In this document: one piece after another, positions 7,053-15,224 of the stretch
Position numbering within the stretch: the first letter of the stretch is position 1
How the letters are laid out: every line of letters begins with the position of its first letter
NCBI GenBank assembly: GCA_963793275.1
Contig: CAWBZL010000004.1
Location: 744,001 to 808,000, forward strand
Direction: 5' to 3'
DNA length: 64,000 bases
From: Marinirhabdus sp963793275
GTDB taxonomy: Bacteria > Bacteroidota > Bacteroidia > Flavobacteriales > Flavobacteriaceae
Position numbers and translations under genes: made by a program
The notes under the pieces: model-generated
The model's database searches: none
The model's input: only the letters and a program-made list of their open reading frames with translations
What the model was told of the DNA's origin: nothing

Positions 7053-8891
7053 CTATTGATATCCCGACGCTTGTAACTTAAATAATTCAGAATAGAGTTT
7101 GGGATGCGCCATTAATTGCTCGTGCGTACCCAGTTCCAAAACTTTGCCATCTTGCAGGACTAAGATACGGTCTGCCATTCGTACGGTGCTAAAACGGTGG
7201 CTAATTAGTATACTTGTTTTCCCTTTAGTTAAGGCAATGAACCTTTCAAAAACATCAAATTCTGCCTGTGCATCAAGTGCGCTGGTGGGTTCATCAAGCA
7301 CCATAATATCTGCATCCTTCATATAGGCGCGTGACAATGCCACTTTTTGCCACTGCCCACCACTCAATTCTTGTCCTTTTGCAAAACGTCTTCCCAACTG
7401 TTGTTCAAGCCCATTTTCCATTTCGCTTACAACTTGTTCTGCAAGACTTTTTGAGGCGGCGTAATTAATAATAGCATCATTATTAACTTCATCAATATTC
7501 CCAACGGCAATATTCTCTCTTAGCGTAAATTCATATTTAAAGAAATCTTGAAAAATGACACCAAAACGCTTTCGGTATGCATCCACATCAAATCTGTTTA
7601 TGTTTATGCCATCTAATAAAATTTCCCCTTTTGTGGGTTCATAAAACCTCAGTATTAGCTTAATAAGCGTTGTCTTTCCTGCACCATTTTGACCAACAAA
7701 GGCCATTTTTTCTCCAGCTTGTATTTTGAAAGTTACACCTTTAAGTACTTCATTTTCGCTTCCAGGATATGCAAAATGCAGGTTATTAATTTGAAATCCG
7801 TCCACAATTGTAGCGGGTATTATTATTTTTTCATCGGAAGTCTTTTCAATTTTTAAATCGATAAAGTCAAAATAGTCCTGAAGATACAGTGCGCTTTCAG
7901 AAATACGTGTAAAGCGAGAAAAGAATCCTTGTAGGTTATTTCGAAGTCTGTTAAAAGAGCCCGAGAGAAAAGTTAATTCTCCTATCGAGATTACTCCGGC
8001 AAGCACTCTTAAAATAATATATACATAGGCGCCATAATAGCTAAGCACACCCAGTATATTGAACAACGAACCGTAAAAACTCTGTCTAAGGGATAGTTTT
8101 TTATTGAGATGATAATATTCAGTTGATAAATTCTTAAACCGTTCTGCAATAAAATCGGTTAAACCGAAAAGTTTAATTTCTTTGGCGGTTTGGTTATTAG
8201 CTCCAATAAATCGGAGATAATCCAACTCTCTTCTTTCCGAAGTCCAACTGCGTGCTAAGGAATAGCGAGTACTACTAAATTTTGCCTCATTTATAAATGA
8301 AGGAATAATACTTACTACCAGTATCAATATTAAAATAGGCTCAAAGTAAATAAGCCCTGCAATAAGGGATATCATAGAGATTAAGCTCTCTGCCTGCCCC
8401 AATGCATTACTCATTAAGTCTACTCTGCTATTGGTTTGTGTACGCGCGCGCTCTAATTTATCGTAGAATTCAGGATTTTCTAACTGTTCAATTGTTAGTT
8501 CGCTCGTTTTACGAATAATTCTTTCTGAAGATGCATTACTGTATAGATCTCCAATTAAACCATCCGTTAAATTTATCAATCGCCCTAACAAATCTGAAAT
8601 TATTACTACTGAAAATTCTATTAAAACATAGTTCCATAGCTGCGAGAAGTCTTTATTTTCTATGGAAACCTGAAGGATTATTTCATCAATAATCATTTTG
8701 CCAACCCAGAGAATAATTACTGGTGTAAATGCATTGAGCAATCTGCTAAAAAGATTGAGCAAGAATAATTTTGGACTACTTCGATAAATTTCTCTAAAAA
8801 ACCGTGGTATCGTCTTTAAGGCTTTAAAAGACTCCTTAAAACTTGTTTTATTCTGTTTTTCAGTAATAGATTTTAGGGGTTTACGAGGCAT
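7053..8891 (-). CDS. ABC transporter, fused permease and ATPase
   Basis: This 612-residue half-transporter has an N-terminal six-helix exporter domain (about residues 35-330), followed by an ATPase domain. The latter carries Walker A GQNGAGKTT, the Q-loop FQDFF, the signature LSGGQWQKVALSRA, Walker B DIMVLDEPTSALDA and the switch His in ILISHRFSTVR. It would work as a homodimer in the inner membrane and export an unknown substrate. The ATPase part, with INRFDVDAYRKRFGVIFQDF, is like exporters linked to peptide or antibiotic export, but no precursor or peptidase gene lies nearby. It is monocistronic. Confidence 0.85.
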   Translation of the reverse strand: MPRKPLKSITEKQNKTSFKESFKALKTIPRFFREIYRSSPKLFLLNLFSRLLNAFTPVIILWVGKMIIDEIILQVSIENKDFSQLWNYVLIEFSVVIISDLLGRLINLTDGLIGDLYSNASSERIIRKTSELTIEQLENPEFYDKLERARTQTNSRVDLMSNALGQAESLISMISLIAGLIYFEPILILILVVSIIPSFINEAKFSSTRYSLARSWTSERRELDYLRFIGANNQTAKEIKLFGLTDFIAERFKNLSTEYYHLNKKLSLRQSFYGSLFNILGVLSYYGAYVYIILRVLAGVISIGELTFLSGSFNRLRNNLQGFFSRFTRISESALYLQDYFDFIDLKIEKTSDEKIIIPATIVDGFQINNLHFAYPGSENEVLKGVTFKIQAGEKMAFVGQNGAGKTTLIKLILRFYEPTKGEILLDGININRFDVDAYRKRFGVIFQDFFKYEFTLRENIAVGNIDEVNNDAIINYAASKSLAEQVVSEMENGLEQQLGRRFAKGQELSGGQWQKVALSRAYMKDADIMVLDEPTSALDAQAEFDVFERFIALTKGKTSILISHRFSTVRMADRILVLQDGKVLELGTHEQLMAHPKLYSELFKLQASGYQ

Positions 8892-8990
8892 TCAATTATA
8901 TTAAATAGTTAAAGTAAAAGTACTCTTTCGTAGGAAGTTTTAAGATGATTCTTTAATTTGAATTTACTTTTGCGTTAATTTATTTTTAAA

Positions 8991-9004
8991 ATCACCTAGG
9001 TGAT
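8991..9004. promoter_or_regulatory. 14-bp perfect palindrome before the 96-residue gene
   Basis: ATCACCTAGGTGAT is self-complementary and lies 28 bases before the ATG at 9032. A TACTTTTG box (8965-8972) stands just upstream, so the palindrome would fall in the early transcribed region. It could be an operator; no cognate regulator is seen nearby. Confidence 0.35.
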
Positions 9005-9031
9005 ACTGGAATAAAATGAAAGCTATAGTAT

Positions 9032-9322
9032 ATGAATATATCCAAAGAAGAGCTAGAAATAAAAATTTTGCGAAGTATCGATACTTTCTATACTCATCCA
9101 TTTACTGAAGGAGAAAAATATCGAGGACACACAGCGTACCATTATTTAATAAGAGATTTTAGACTATTTAAAAACCTAAATGGAGATCTAACATATTTTA
9201 AAAATGATTTTCTTCCAAAAATGCTTGAGGTAAAAAACCTTACAGAAGATCAGGAAGATTTTATTTGTGATTTAATTCAAGTTTTAAATAATGGCAATCA
9301 TCCCTCATGTAATGTTGACTAG
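9032..9322 (+). CDS. Hypothetical cytosolic protein
   Basis: This is a 96-residue protein with no signal peptide or membrane segment. It is rich in charged and aromatic residues (TFYTHPFTEGEKYRGHTAYH, DFICDLIQVLNNGNH). I recognise no family. It is transcribed alone, divergently from the ABC transporter, behind a TACTTTTG -7-like box and a 14-bp palindrome. The 248 bases behind it hold only a short frame of 18 codons and no convincing gene. Accessory status is possible but unproven. Confidence 0.55.
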   Translation: MNISKEELEIKILRSIDTFYTHPFTEGEKYRGHTAYHYLIRDFRLFKNLNGDLTYFKNDFLPKMLEVKNLTEDQEDFICDLIQVLNNGNHPSCNVD

Positions 9323-9546
9323 TAGTAAGTACAAATAACAATATGAAGGTGTGTCTATGAAAAAATCATTCATATTTAACCTTATTATCACTATTCGTGC
9401 TCCTGATTTATAAATAAGTTGCATCAGATTTATGAGCAAATCAACTCATAATACTTCTAAGTTCATTAACGTTAGTAGCCTAAATTTATAATGGTGCCAT
9501 TTCCTTGTTTTAAAGCATATTCTTCAATTTTGTTGAAACATACCCG

Positions 9547-9554
9547 TAACTTTG
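9547..9554 (+). promoter_or_regulatory. -7 box before coaX
   Basis: TAACTTTG fits the TAnnTTTG element and lies 16 bases before the coaX ATG. No TTTG at the correct -33 spacing was found, so only half of the promoter is supported. Confidence 0.4.
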
Positions 9555-9570
9555 CAGTCTTTTACAGCAA

Positions 9571-10296
9571 ATGAATTTAATAGTAGACGTAGGAAATACA
9601 CGCATTAAACTGGCGGTCTTTAAGCAATCCAAATTGGAGCACCTTGTTGTTGCTACTAAAGAAGAGGTTGTTGCTACTGTTAAAGCGCTTTTTAAGGAAT
9701 TTCCGGAGCTTAGCAAAGCTATTGTGTCTTCGGTTGGTAGTTTTCCTGAAGATGCCTTACTATTGCTTCAGGATACGGTGGAAGTACTTCAGCTTACAAA
9801 AGATACCTCGGTTCCTTTTGTGAATAAGTATGCTACACCAAAAACCCTTGGGGTAGATCGTATTGCGCTAGTAAGTGCGGCGGCAATTCAGTTTCCGGAT
9901 AGAAATGTGCTGGTGGTAGATGCGGGAAGTTGTATTACGTACGATTTTTTAACTTCAGAAAATATCTACCTGGGTGGTGGTATTTCTCCAGGATTACAAA
10001 TGCGTTACAAAGCGTTACATACGTTTACGGAAAATTTACCGTTATTGTCCCCAATACTACCCGCCAATGCTATTGGCGATACTACCAAAGGTTCCATGCA
10101 TAGCGGAGTTTTTCTAGGCGTTATACATGAAATTGACGGATTCACAGAATTTTATCGGGAGCAATATCCCGATTTTACAATTATTTTAACAGGAGGTGAT
10201 GCTCATTTGTTGCGAGATAGCCTAAAAAATAGCATCTTTGCCATCCCTAATTTTTTATTGGAGGGCTTGGATCATATATTAGAACATAACACATAG
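9571..10296 (+). CDS. coaX: Type III pantothenate kinase
   Basis: This enzyme phosphorylates pantothenate, the first step of coenzyme A synthesis, in the cytosol. The 241-residue protein shows the ASKHA-fold phosphate loop DVGNTRIKLAVF near the N-terminus, the second motif VDAGSCITYDF (about residue 118) and the glycine-rich GGGISPGLQMRYKAL typical of CoaX. Its length is normal for the family. ATG 9571 is the natural start. The next gene begins two bases after the stop, so coaX heads a likely operon with the outer-membrane, TPR and LptC genes. Confidence 0.95.
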   Translation: MNLIVDVGNTRIKLAVFKQSKLEHLVVATKEEVVATVKALFKEFPELSKAIVSSVGSFPEDALLLLQDTVEVLQLTKDTSVPFVNKYATPKTLGVDRIALVSAAAIQFPDRNVLVVDAGSCITYDFLTSENIYLGGGISPGLQMRYKALHTFTENLPLLSPILPANAIGDTTKGSMHSGVFLGVIHEIDGFTEFYREQYPDFTIILTGGDAHLLRDSLKNSIFAIPNFLLEGLDHILEHNT

Positions 10297-10298
10297 GA

Positions 10299-11543
10299 AT
10301 GTTAAGAAAATTTTCAGTATTATTTTTACTTCTTGCAATAGGAGTTTCTCAAGCCCAGGAAGGGACAACCTCTCCCTACTCATTTTACGGAATTGGAACC
10401 TTAAAGTTTAAAGGTACAGCAGAAAACAGAGCTATGTCCGGAATTAGCGTGTATACGGATAGTATTCACTTAAGTCTACAAAACCCGGCGGGAGTAGCAG
10501 ATTTAAAATTGGTTAATTTTACAGTAGGTGCCAGCCATAAATCTGTAACATTCAGAACTGATGACGAAAAACAAAAATCAACCACAACTTCCCTGGATTA
10601 TATTGCTGTAGGCTTACCTATTGGTGAAAAATTTGGAGCTAGTTTTGGTCTCATACCTTATACAGCAGTTGGATATCAGTTAGAATCGCAAAATTCACTT
10701 GGGACTACCCAGTATGAAGGTTCAGGTGGGTTAAACAAGGCCTTTTTAACAGTAGCTTACAAGATCTCGGAAGGATTAAGTGTGGGTATAGATGGTAATT
10801 ATAACTTCGGAAATATTGAAAATATAGCCACGAGTCGTCAGGATAACGTGCAGTTGGCTACCCGTGAAGAAAACCGAAGTGATTTGTTGGGTTTCAGCTT
10901 TAATGTAGGCGTGTCTTATAAAAGGATGCTTACAGATAAATTAAGATTATACAGTTCTTTTACGTATACTCCCGAAACGAATTTTACTTCAGAAAATAGT
11001 AGAAATCTCTCAACATTACTGGAAATACAGAATGGAGTAGAAGCACCTATCGATAGTCGCGATATTCCGGTAAGTGATACAGACTTTACATTTCCATCAC
11101 AATGGACGCTTGGCGGGGGAATTGGCCAAAACAAAAAATGGTTTGTTGGTGCCGAGTATACCGATCAAAAAACTAGTAATTTTACCAATCGTACTTTCAC
11201 CTTAAATAATGTAGAATTTAAAGATGCCAGTAAATATAGAGTTGGTGGTTTTTATATTCCTAACTACAATTCTATTGGTAATTACTGGCAGCGAGTTGTT
11301 TACAGAGGTGGGTTTAGGTTTGAAGAAACAGGAATTAATGTGAATGGACAAGATATAAATGAGTTTGGCATATCTTTTGGAGTTGGATTACCTGTAGGGA
11401 GATTGTTCTCTAATGTAAACCTTGGTTTTGAAATTGGCAGACGCGGAACGAAAGACTTTGGTTTAGTACAGGAAAACTTCTTCAATACATTTTTAAGTTT
11501 GTCATTAAACGACAAATGGTTTGAAAAACGATATTTTGAATAA
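10299..11543 (+). CDS. Outer-membrane beta-barrel protein of unknown role
   Basis: This 414-residue protein has a signal peptide (MLRKFSVLFLLLAIGVSQAQ) and long amphipathic strands through to an aromatic C-terminus (LNDKWFEKRYFE). The motif TSPYSFYGIGTLKFKGTAENRAMSGI is a hallmark of a Bacteroidota outer-membrane family usually annotated as hypothetical and distantly FadL-like. It lies two bases behind coaX and ahead of the TPR and LptC genes, an order common in flavobacteria. A link with envelope assembly is inferred from this order only. Confidence 0.75.
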   Translation: MLRKFSVLFLLLAIGVSQAQEGTTSPYSFYGIGTLKFKGTAENRAMSGISVYTDSIHLSLQNPAGVADLKLVNFTVGASHKSVTFRTDDEKQKSTTTSLDYIAVGLPIGEKFGASFGLIPYTAVGYQLESQNSLGTTQYEGSGGLNKAFLTVAYKISEGLSVGIDGNYNFGNIENIATSRQDNVQLATREENRSDLLGFSFNVGVSYKRMLTDKLRLYSSFTYTPETNFTSENSRNLSTLLEIQNGVEAPIDSRDIPVSDTDFTFPSQWTLGGGIGQNKKWFVGAEYTDQKTSNFTNRTFTLNNVEFKDASKYRVGGFYIPNYNSIGNYWQRVVYRGGFRFEETGINVNGQDINEFGISFGVGLPVGRLFSNVNLGFEIGRRGTKDFGLVQENFFNTFLSLSLNDKWFEKRYFE

Positions 11544-11565
11544 CACACACATAAACACCAACATT

Positions 11566-12921
11566 ATGAAAATTAAAGCGATTTTACTTGTAGCAATTTT
11601 ATCTATTGCGTTTGGAAGCAAATCTTTCGCACAGGACGAATGTGCAACGCTGGGTTCTTTATTTACAGCGCCAGCAAAAGCGGGAAATTACCAGGCAGCA
11701 TTGCCACATTATAAGCCATTAGTTGATAAATGTCCTAACTGGAGTATGGCTGTATACCAATACGGTGCGAAAATGTTCGAGGATTTTATTGAAAAAGGAG
11801 ATAAAAGTAAGGTTGCAGACCTTGAGCAAAATTTAGCTATGCGTATGAAATATTATGCGGCTAAAACAAACATAGGCCGAGAAATGGCGAATATTGCGCA
11901 GGTAAAGTATGATGCCGGTATTGGTACTAAAATGGAGCAGTTTAAAGATTTTGACGATGCTTTTAAGAAAGATGAAGAAACCTTTACAAGTGCTAAAAGC
12001 TTATATACATACTTTTCTACTGCCGTAGACTTACACGATGAAGGTAAAATGGATATTCAGGAAGTATTTAACCTGTACGATACTATTATAGACAAGTTAG
12101 AAAAAGAAGAAATAGAACTTTCCGGAAAACTAACTACGTTAATTGAAAAAGAAGAAGCTGGAACTGCTTTGAGTTCAAAGGAAGCTAAATATGTGAAAGG
12201 ATACGAAACCAATTTAAGGGCTTACGGACAAGTAAAAGGAAGTGTTAACGGTAAACTGGGAATCTTAGCAGACTGTCCAAACCTTATTCCATTGTATGAG
12301 AGATTGTTTGAAGAAAACAAAAATGACGTAGAATGGTTAAAGAGTGCAGCAGGAAAATTAAATGATAAGGACTGTGATACTCCTATGTTTGGTAAACTGG
12401 TACAACAATGGTACAAGATAGAACCATCTGCAAGTGTTGCTTTTTTCTTAGGTAAATTAGCCGAAAAAGAAGGTAATATGAGTGAGGCAACAAAATATTA
12501 CAATCAGGCCGCAGAGTTAAATCCAAACCCAAAAGACAAAGCGAAAGCTTATTTTAGTCTTGGAGAAAGTAACCGTAAAAAAGGAAGTTTAAGTACAGCT
12601 AGAAATTATTACAATAAAGCGCTGGCCGAAAATCCATCATTAGGGATTGCATATTTACGTATTGCAAAAATGTACGCAGACAGTGCAACCAACTGTGGTA
12701 CTTCTGCCTTTGAGAAGAGAGCAATGTACTGGAAAGCAGCAGATATGGCAGATAAAGCGGCAAGAGTAGATGGAAGTATTGCTGCAACAGCAAACGCTAC
12801 AGCTGCTTCTTACAGAGGCTATGCGCCAAGCAAAAGCGATATATTTAGTGCTGATATGGCAGGAAAAACCGTTAACTTTAGCTGTTGGGTTGGTGGTAGT
12901 GTGAGAGTTCCAAACTTATAA
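11566..12921 (+). CDS. Secreted TPR-repeat protein
   Basis: This 451-residue protein starts at ATG 11566 (the longer frame from TTG 11521 overlaps the previous gene). Its signal peptide is MKIKAILLVAILSIAFGSKS. The N-terminal half is helical with charged linkers. The C-terminal half contains TPR units such as AEKEGNMSEATKYYNQAAEL and RKKGSLSTARNYYNKALAEN (about residues 305-380). TPRs form scaffolds for protein-protein contacts, here in the periplasm. The next gene, lptC, starts two bases after the stop. Its partner is unknown. Confidence 0.8.
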   Translation: MKIKAILLVAILSIAFGSKSFAQDECATLGSLFTAPAKAGNYQAALPHYKPLVDKCPNWSMAVYQYGAKMFEDFIEKGDKSKVADLEQNLAMRMKYYAAKTNIGREMANIAQVKYDAGIGTKMEQFKDFDDAFKKDEETFTSAKSLYTYFSTAVDLHDEGKMDIQEVFNLYDTIIDKLEKEEIELSGKLTTLIEKEEAGTALSSKEAKYVKGYETNLRAYGQVKGSVNGKLGILADCPNLIPLYERLFEENKNDVEWLKSAAGKLNDKDCDTPMFGKLVQQWYKIEPSASVAFFLGKLAEKEGNMSEATKYYNQAAELNPNPKDKAKAYFSLGESNRKKGSLSTARNYYNKALAENPSLGIAYLRIAKMYADSATNCGTSAFEKRAMYWKAADMADKAARVDGSIAATANATAASYRGYAPSKSDIFSADMAGKTVNFSCWVGGSVRVPNL

Positions 12922-12923
12922 GA

Positions 12924-13496
12924 ATGATTAACATACCTTATATGATTAAAAGCGCAATGGCGATTTGTATCGCCATTGCGCTTTTTTCGTGTGAAGGAAA
13001 TTATAATAATGTTCAAAAGTTGAACCAGGCGGATAATAATCCCCTTGGAGAGGGTAAAGCTGTGAACTTAAAATATACAGACTCTGGTGTTGTTGTGGCG
13101 AATCTAAAAGCCCCTGAGCTTCTGGATTTTGGGAATAAAGAGTTTCCTTACAAAGAGTTTCCCAAGGGGGTGGAACTTTATTTTTGGCAAGAAGGGAAGC
13201 TAAATACGGTGTTTTCAGACTATGCTATTCAGTACGATGAGACGGCAATTATAGATTTAAGGGAAAATGTGGTGGTAGTGACCAGTGATAGTGTTGTACT
13301 TAGAGCAGAACAGTTATACTGGGACCAGGGAAAGCAATGGGTTTTTACAGACCAGCCCTACCAGATACAATTAAAAGACGGCTCTGTAAATAATGGAGCT
13401 AGTTTCGACTCTAATCAGGATTTCACTACCTTTATATCGCGTAACAATCAAGGAACGCAACTTATTGACAAAACTAAATTGAAAGATGACCAATAA
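12924..13496 (+). CDS. lptC: LPS export protein LptC, lipoprotein form
   Basis: This 190-residue protein has an N-terminal hydrophobic segment ending ALFSCEGNY, a lipobox-like site usual in Bacteroidota LptC. The beta-jellyroll part contains FSDYAIQYDETAIIDLRENV and VVLRAEQLYWDQGKQWVFTD, which match LptC motifs. LptC relays lipopolysaccharide from the LptBFG transporter towards LptA. ATG 12924 adds six residues to the alternative start at 12942. The next small gene overlaps its end by 11 bases. Confidence 0.88.
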   Translation: MINIPYMIKSAMAICIAIALFSCEGNYNNVQKLNQADNNPLGEGKAVNLKYTDSGVVVANLKAPELLDFGNKEFPYKEFPKGVELYFWQEGKLNTVFSDYAIQYDETAIIDLRENVVVVTSDSVVLRAEQLYWDQGKQWVFTDQPYQIQLKDGSVNNGASFDSNQDFTTFISRNNQGTQLIDKTKLKDDQ

Positions 13497-13689
13497 AATT
13501 TATCAACTTTTTGAGTATGTATACCTTGCTATGGCAGTATTCGCTATTTATTTAGTGGTTACCGAATGGGATAGCGACAGAGAAAGAGCGTATTTGTTTT
13601 TGTTCTTTGCTGTTGTAGCTGTATTTATGTTCTTTTTCAAAAGAAGATTCAGAAAGAATATAGAAAAAAGGAGAAGAGGAGAAGATTGA
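13486..13689 (+). CDS. Small two-helix membrane protein
   Basis: This is a 67-residue protein with two hydrophobic helices (YVYLAMAVFAIYLVV and AYLFLFFAVVAVFMFFF) followed by a basic tail KRRFRKNIEKRRRGED, which should stay in the cytoplasm. It overlaps the lptC end, so it is translationally coupled to it. Proteins of this type commonly follow lptC in flavobacteria. No function is known to me. Confidence 0.75.
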   Translation: MTNKIYQLFEYVYLAMAVFAIYLVVTEWDSDRERAYLFLFFAVVAVFMFFFKRRFRKNIEKRRRGED

Positions 13690-13790
13690 TTGTTAGTCGC
13701 TAGCAGATATTTTTTCAGAAAGCTTCACAAGTAGCCGGAGCCTTTACATTAAAATTACTTTTCTCAGAACTCACAACTCACAACTGAACA

Positions 13791-15044
13791 TTGGACTACA
13801 CCATCATCATTATTATCGCATCGTTACTGTTCTCGGCATTTTTTTCGGGGATGGAGATCGCATATGTTTCTTCCAATAAAATTCATATTGAAATAGAGAA
13901 GAAGCAAAACGATTTTTTGGCCAAGATACTTCAGAAAATTACGGCAAGACCCTCAAAGTTTATTGCCACCATGCTTGTGGGCAATAACATTGCGTTGGTT
14001 GTGTATGGGTTTTTTATGGGTGATTTACTTATGCGGTATGTTCCCGTAGAAGGCGCTGTAGGCCTTTTGGCACAAACACTTATTTCAACGCTTGTTATAT
14101 TACTTACAGCAGAGTTTTTGCCCAAAGTATTCTTTCAGATCTATGCCAATAGCCTTATTAAGATTTTTGCAGTACCGGCATACTTTTTTTATATGTTCTT
14201 TTCGGTAATTTCTGAATTTATTATCTGGATCTCAGACCTGGTCCTTAAATACCTTTTTAAGACCGAAGGAGATTCGGTACAACTCACCTTTAGCAAAGTT
14301 GAATTGGGAAATTACATTAGCGAACAAATGGAAACGGCGGAGCTGCAGGACGAAATGGATAGTGAGATACAGATTTTTCAGAACGCCCTGGACTTTTCAG
14401 AAATAAAGGCCCGCGAAGTAATGATCCCAAGAACCGAAGTAATTGCTACCGACGTTTCTACTACTCCCAAGGAACTTTCAAAAAAATTCACTGAAACCGG
14501 ATTGTCAAAAATAATTGTCTACAGAGAAAACATAGACGATGTGATGGGGTACGTACATTCTTTTGAACTATTTAAAAAACCTCCGACCCTTAAAAAAGTG
14601 TTGATGCCCGTAATTTTTGTACCGGAAACAATGCTGGCAAAAGATGTTTTAAACATTCTTACCAGAAAACACCGAAGTATGGCAGTGGTTATAGATGAAT
14701 ATGGTGGAACTTCCGGAATTATTACTGTAGAAGATATTATCGAAGAACTTTTTGGAGAGATAGAAGATGAGCACGACAGCGCCGCCCTTACCGAAGACGA
14801 ATTGGGTGAGAACCACTATAGGTTCTCTGCACGTCACGAAGTAGATTACCTCAATGAAGCCTATAAACTAGACCTCCCTGTGAGCGATAGTTATGAAACA
14901 CTGGGCGGTATGATTGTTCACATTACCGAAGAAATACCACAACAAGGAGAGGTTCTTGAAATAGAAAAATATCTTATCACTATTCTTGAAGTTTCCAACA
15001 CCAAGATTGAGTTGGTAGAACTTAAGGAGAAGGGGGAGTCTTAA
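13791..15044 (+). CDS. CNNM / CorC-family membrane protein with CBS domains
   Basis: This 417-residue protein has an N-terminal DUF21 domain with three to four membrane helices (about residues 1-180; motif SAFFSGMEIAYVSSNK). A CBS pair follows (about 195-330, including VMIPRTEVIATD and VIDEYGGTSGIITVEDIIEE). A C-terminal CorC-HlyC domain (about 345-410) contains YETLGGMIVH. Relatives act in magnesium or cobalt export or resistance; some were named hemolysin by early error. TTG 13791 seems the start because no ATG lies near the first helix. A CACAACT direct repeat precedes it. Confidence 0.85.
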   Translation: MDYTIIIIIASLLFSAFFSGMEIAYVSSNKIHIEIEKKQNDFLAKILQKITARPSKFIATMLVGNNIALVVYGFFMGDLLMRYVPVEGAVGLLAQTLISTLVILLTAEFLPKVFFQIYANSLIKIFAVPAYFFYMFFSVISEFIIWISDLVLKYLFKTEGDSVQLTFSKVELGNYISEQMETAELQDEMDSEIQIFQNALDFSEIKAREVMIPRTEVIATDVSTTPKELSKKFTETGLSKIIVYRENIDDVMGYVHSFELFKKPPTLKKVLMPVIFVPETMLAKDVLNILTRKHRSMAVVIDEYGGTSGIITVEDIIEELFGEIEDEHDSAALTEDELGENHYRFSARHEVDYLNEAYKLDLPVSDSYETLGGMIVHITEEIPQQGEVLEIEKYLITILEVSNTKIELVELKEKGES

Positions 15045-15224
15045 AACTTTGTGCATTACTTCCTGCAATGGGCTGGCAATAAAAAAGCTGTTGCAAAATC
15101 TATCTGTTTTTTTTAATGAAACGTTTTTATAAATGGTGGGAAAATGGTATTTTCGCCCACTAGTTTAAAAATACAATAAATACCTTCTCGCCACATAAGG
15201 CAAAGGTTTAACTTACTTAATAAG

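Noticed and set aside
9359..9415. Short frame of 18 codons (MKKSFIFNLIITIRAPDL)
   Set aside because: No leader, no conservation evidence and too short; not enough support for a gene.
11521..11565. Earlier TTG start for the TPR protein
   Set aside because: It overlaps the previous gene and precedes a clear signal peptide that begins at ATG 11566.
13765..13790. Direct repeat of CTCACAACT before the CNNM gene
   Set aside because: Only two copies; short repeats of this size are common by chance and no CRISPR-like spacing is present.
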